Source of the DNA: a virus
DNA: 25,121 nucleotides
IMG/VR virus record: IMGVR_UViG_3300007234_000090
Span: 1-25,121 of that record
Direction: 5' to 3' (one strand)
This document shows, in pieces, positions 23,419-25,121 of this stretch. Both the position numbers and the translations under genes were made by a program. The notes beneath the pieces were generated by a model. It had not been told where the DNA came from and ran no database searches. It saw only the letters and a list, made by a program, of their open reading frames with translations. Numbering within the stretch: the stretch's first letter is position 1; each line of letters opens with the position of its first letter.

Positions 23419-24681
23419 ATGGCTTCAACAATTCAAATTAAGAGAAATACTACGGGTACTCCTAGTAGTCTTGAACATGGTGAATTGGCTGTTAATACCA
23501 ATGATAAAATACTTTATGTTGGCAATAGCATCAGTGGTGTAATAGAGCTTGCTCGTAACACAATAGACGGTCTCATTTTGAGTGATGGAACAAATAATGT
23601 TACTATTCAAGCTGCAAGTGGCACCGGTGCTTATACACTCACTCTTCCGTCAGATGATGGTGGCATAAATCAAGTTCTAACCACAGATGGAAGTGGTGGA
23701 CTTTCTTGGACAACTGCTAGTGGCACATTAAGCGCTTCTGGAACACCAGTAGACGGTCAAATTGCTGTTTGGGCCAGTGCTGCATCATTAGAAGGTGATG
23801 CTGCTCTATCATTCGACACCACAACAGACACTCTATCAATCGGTGCAACCAATGACGGTACGTTGGTTATTGGTGGTGTAACAATCATCGATAACGGCGG
23901 TGCAGGTGCAGTTTCGCTCAATGGTATCAACTCTATCGATGCAACAACCGAGTCAACAATCGAATCTGCCATCGATACTCTAGGCAATCTCACATCTGCT
24001 TCAAGTCTAGCAACTGTTGGTACAATCACTTCTGGTACATGGGAAGCAACAGATATTGCTATATCACACGGTGGTACAGGTGCTTCTACAGCAGCCGACG
24101 CTAGAACAAATCTTGGTGTTGATGCTGCTGGTACAGACAACTCAACTGATGTTACTCTAGCTGGCTCACTAGATTACATCACAATCAGCGGTCAGACAAT
24201 CACGAGAAATGCTATTGACCTTGCTGCTGATGTGACCGGTACACTTCCAGTCAGTAACGGTGGTACAGGTGCAACAACTCTTGCGAGTAATGGCATTCTA
24301 ACTGGTAATGGCACATCGGCTATTCAGTCTGAAACTAATCTAACATTTGATGGTTCAACATTGTCTGTAACTGGCGATGTTTCTATCACAGGTGATTTAA
24401 CAATTGCCGGTAATACGACATTTACTGATACAACAACTGTTACTATTGAAGACTCTATGCTTGAATTAGCATCAAACAATAGTGCTACAGACACTGTTGA
24501 TATTGGTTGGTACGGTGTTTATAATAGTAGTGGTGTTAAATATGCTGGTATTGTTCGTGATGCCTCTGATGGCGTTTTTAAAGTTCAATCTGGTATTACA
24601 ACTCGCCCAGGAACAACAGTAAATTTTGGTGAAGGCGCTCTAGCGCAACTTGATGCTGTTATCGACGGCGGTACATACTAA
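23419..24681 (+). CDS. Tail fibre protein
   Basis: A 420-residue fibre protein. Residues 1-45 (MASTIQIKRNTTGTPSSLEH, GELAVNTNDKILYVGN) are an attachment-type domain also found in the N-terminus of Mtd and many marine phage fibres. Then come TLPSDDGGINQVLTTDGSGG with LSWTTASG (about 75-100), and shaft repeats including ISHGGTGASTAADARTNLGV (about 215-234) and LPVSNGGTGATTLASNGIL (about 275-293), classical phage-fibre motifs. The C-terminal part (SVTGDVSITGDLTIAGNTTF, TVTIEDSMLEL, then a domain ending VDGGTY-like) is common to marine phage fibres. A strong ribosome site is at 23408-23413. The next gene has a related N-terminus, so two fibres or two segments of one fibre may be made. Confidence 0.85.
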   Translation: MASTIQIKRNTTGTPSSLEHGELAVNTNDKILYVGNSISGVIELARNTIDGLILSDGTNNVTIQAASGTGAYTLTLPSDDGGINQVLTTDGSGGLSWTTASGTLSASGTPVDGQIAVWASAASLEGDAALSFDTTTDTLSIGATNDGTLVIGGVTIIDNGGAGAVSLNGINSIDATTESTIESAIDTLGNLTSASSLATVGTITSGTWEATDIAISHGGTGASTAADARTNLGVDAAGTDNSTDVTLAGSLDYITISGQTITRNAIDLAADVTGTLPVSNGGTGATTLASNGILTGNGTSAIQSETNLTFDGSTLSVTGDVSITGDLTIAGNTTFTDTTTVTIEDSMLELASNNSATDTVDIGWYGVYNSSGVKYAGIVRDASDGVFKVQSGITTRPGTTVNFGEGALAQLDAVIDGGTY

Positions 24682-24693
24682 ATAGTATAAAAT

Positions 24694-24730
24694 GGAGTGG
24701 ATGGGGAATATTCCTTTCATCCACTTCTCC
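24694..24730 (+). terminator. Hairpin between two fibre genes, possible terminator
   Basis: AGTGGATG (24696-24703) pairs with CATCCACT (24718-24725), and GGAG/CTCC at the outer ends can extend the stem with a bulge; the loop holds the palindrome GGAATATTCC (24705-24714). No clear T-run follows, only TTATATAAGG, so it is not a typical intrinsic terminator. It could instead be a transcript-stabilising or processing structure. It fills most of the 67-base gap. Confidence 0.42.
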
Positions 24731-24748
24731 TTATATAAGGAATAAGAG

Positions 24749-25121
24749 ATGGCTTCTACGATTAAGATTAAACGCAGTGCTGTATCAGGTAATGCGCCAA
24801 ATACTTCTAATATTACTACAGGTGAACTTGCTTTAAATACAGCAGATGGTATTCTATATTCATCTGATGGTTCTTCTATATTTGAAATCGGCGCTAATCT
24901 CTCATCCCTTTCTGTTGCGGGTATCACATATCCAACATCCGATGGTACATCTGGACAAGTATTAACGACTAACGGATCTGGTACTCTATCTTTTACCGCT
25001 GCAAGTGGTGGCGGTGGGTTGACTCAAGAACAAGAAGATATACTCGAAATTCTTCAAGATGATTCTTCTTATTTTTATACTGCGATAGGCGATTTATATA
25101 CAAAAGCTGAACCAAGCGGAT
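24749..25121 (+). CDS. Second tail fibre-type protein, N-terminal part (cut by window end)
   Basis: The open frame starts at ATG 24749 and runs off the window after 124 codons. The N-terminus (MASTIKIKRSAVSGNAPNTS, TTGELALNTADGILYSSDG) is a clear paralogue of the start of the preceding fibre gene, and it shares the SGQVLTTNGSGTLSFTAASG element. After residue 90 it turns helical and acidic (LTQEQEDILEILQDD). Ribosome site AAGGA at 24737-24741 lies within an exact palindrome CCTTATATAAGG (24729-24740). Its receptor-binding end is outside the window. Confidence 0.82.
   Translation, partial: MASTIKIKRSAVSGNAPNTSNITTGELALNTADGILYSSDGSSIFEIGANLSSLSVAGITYPTSDGTSGQVLTTNGSGTLSFTAASGGGGLTQEQEDILEILQDDSSYFYTAIGDLYTKAEPSG

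Noticed and set aside
23757-24140. Reverse-strand frame of 127 codons inside the fibre gene
   Set aside because: It is the antisense shadow of low-complexity fibre repeats; its V/A/S/P-rich product mirrors the Thr/Gly/Ala repeats of the fibre.
24731-24740. TTATATAAGG as a late promoter for the last fibre gene
   Set aside because: It does not match TATAAATA and is too close to the start codon; it is better seen as part of the palindrome holding the ribosome site.

Overview
The window reads as one uninterrupted structural block from a tailed, contractile-tailed (T4-like) bacteriophage. All credible genes lie on the + strand, are packed with overlaps or gaps of a few bases (several TAATG or TGATG stop/start overlaps), and are A+T-rich. 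Order and sequence match the T4-type baseplate module: hub (gp27-like), spike (gp5-like OB-fold plus beta-helix), a hub protein with an M15 peptidase, then wedge proteins gp25, gp6, a protein in the gp7 position, and gp8, followed by a giant DUF4815 protein and a series of fibre-like genes. The style of the fibre and DUF4815 proteins is that of marine T4-like phages (relatives of cyanophages and pelagiphages). The host cannot be told from this window.

Layout. 1-4221: tail hub and spike. 4222-13559: baseplate wedge, opening with a T4-type late promoter motif. 13569-19269: DUF4815 protein and a small coiled-coil partner. 19272-21892: two fibre or appendage proteins. 21905-22374: a small membrane protein and a tiny ORF. 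22403-25121: an Ig-like small protein, a further structural protein, another small coiled-coil protein, and two consecutive fibre genes with related N-termini, the second cut by the window end.

The outstanding feature lies at 9331-11466. The gp7-position baseplate gene does not stop where its family-like C-terminus ends (about residue 1008). It runs on into a 557-residue module made of a PKD-like domain, about 13 BspA/DUF285-type leucine-rich repeats of 26 residues, and a bacterial-surface-protein-type cap. A 71-codon gene follows, translationally coupled by TAATG. Directly after that gene lies a second, diverged copy of the baseplate gene's 3' end (11341-11466, about 78% identical in DNA to 9331-9450, collinear without gaps). 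This copy ends in its own stop codon just before gp8. The simplest reading is that an adhesin cassette (PKD-LRR plus small gene) was added to the end of a baseplate gene by recombination, leaving the old gene end stranded downstream. A TATAAATA late-promoter motif sits exactly at the downstream junction. Within the LRR array, differences between repeats concentrate in a few codons of an otherwise nearly constant 78-bp unit. The module therefore looks like an exchangeable, variable binding surface on the baseplate.

How the genes work together: hub, spike and M15 protein form the central puncturing and wall-cutting device. The gp25/gp6/gp7-position/gp8 proteins form the wedges. The DUF4815 protein and the fibre genes form the peripheral receptor-binding apparatus. 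Family names rest on remembered motifs and gene order, not on searches.
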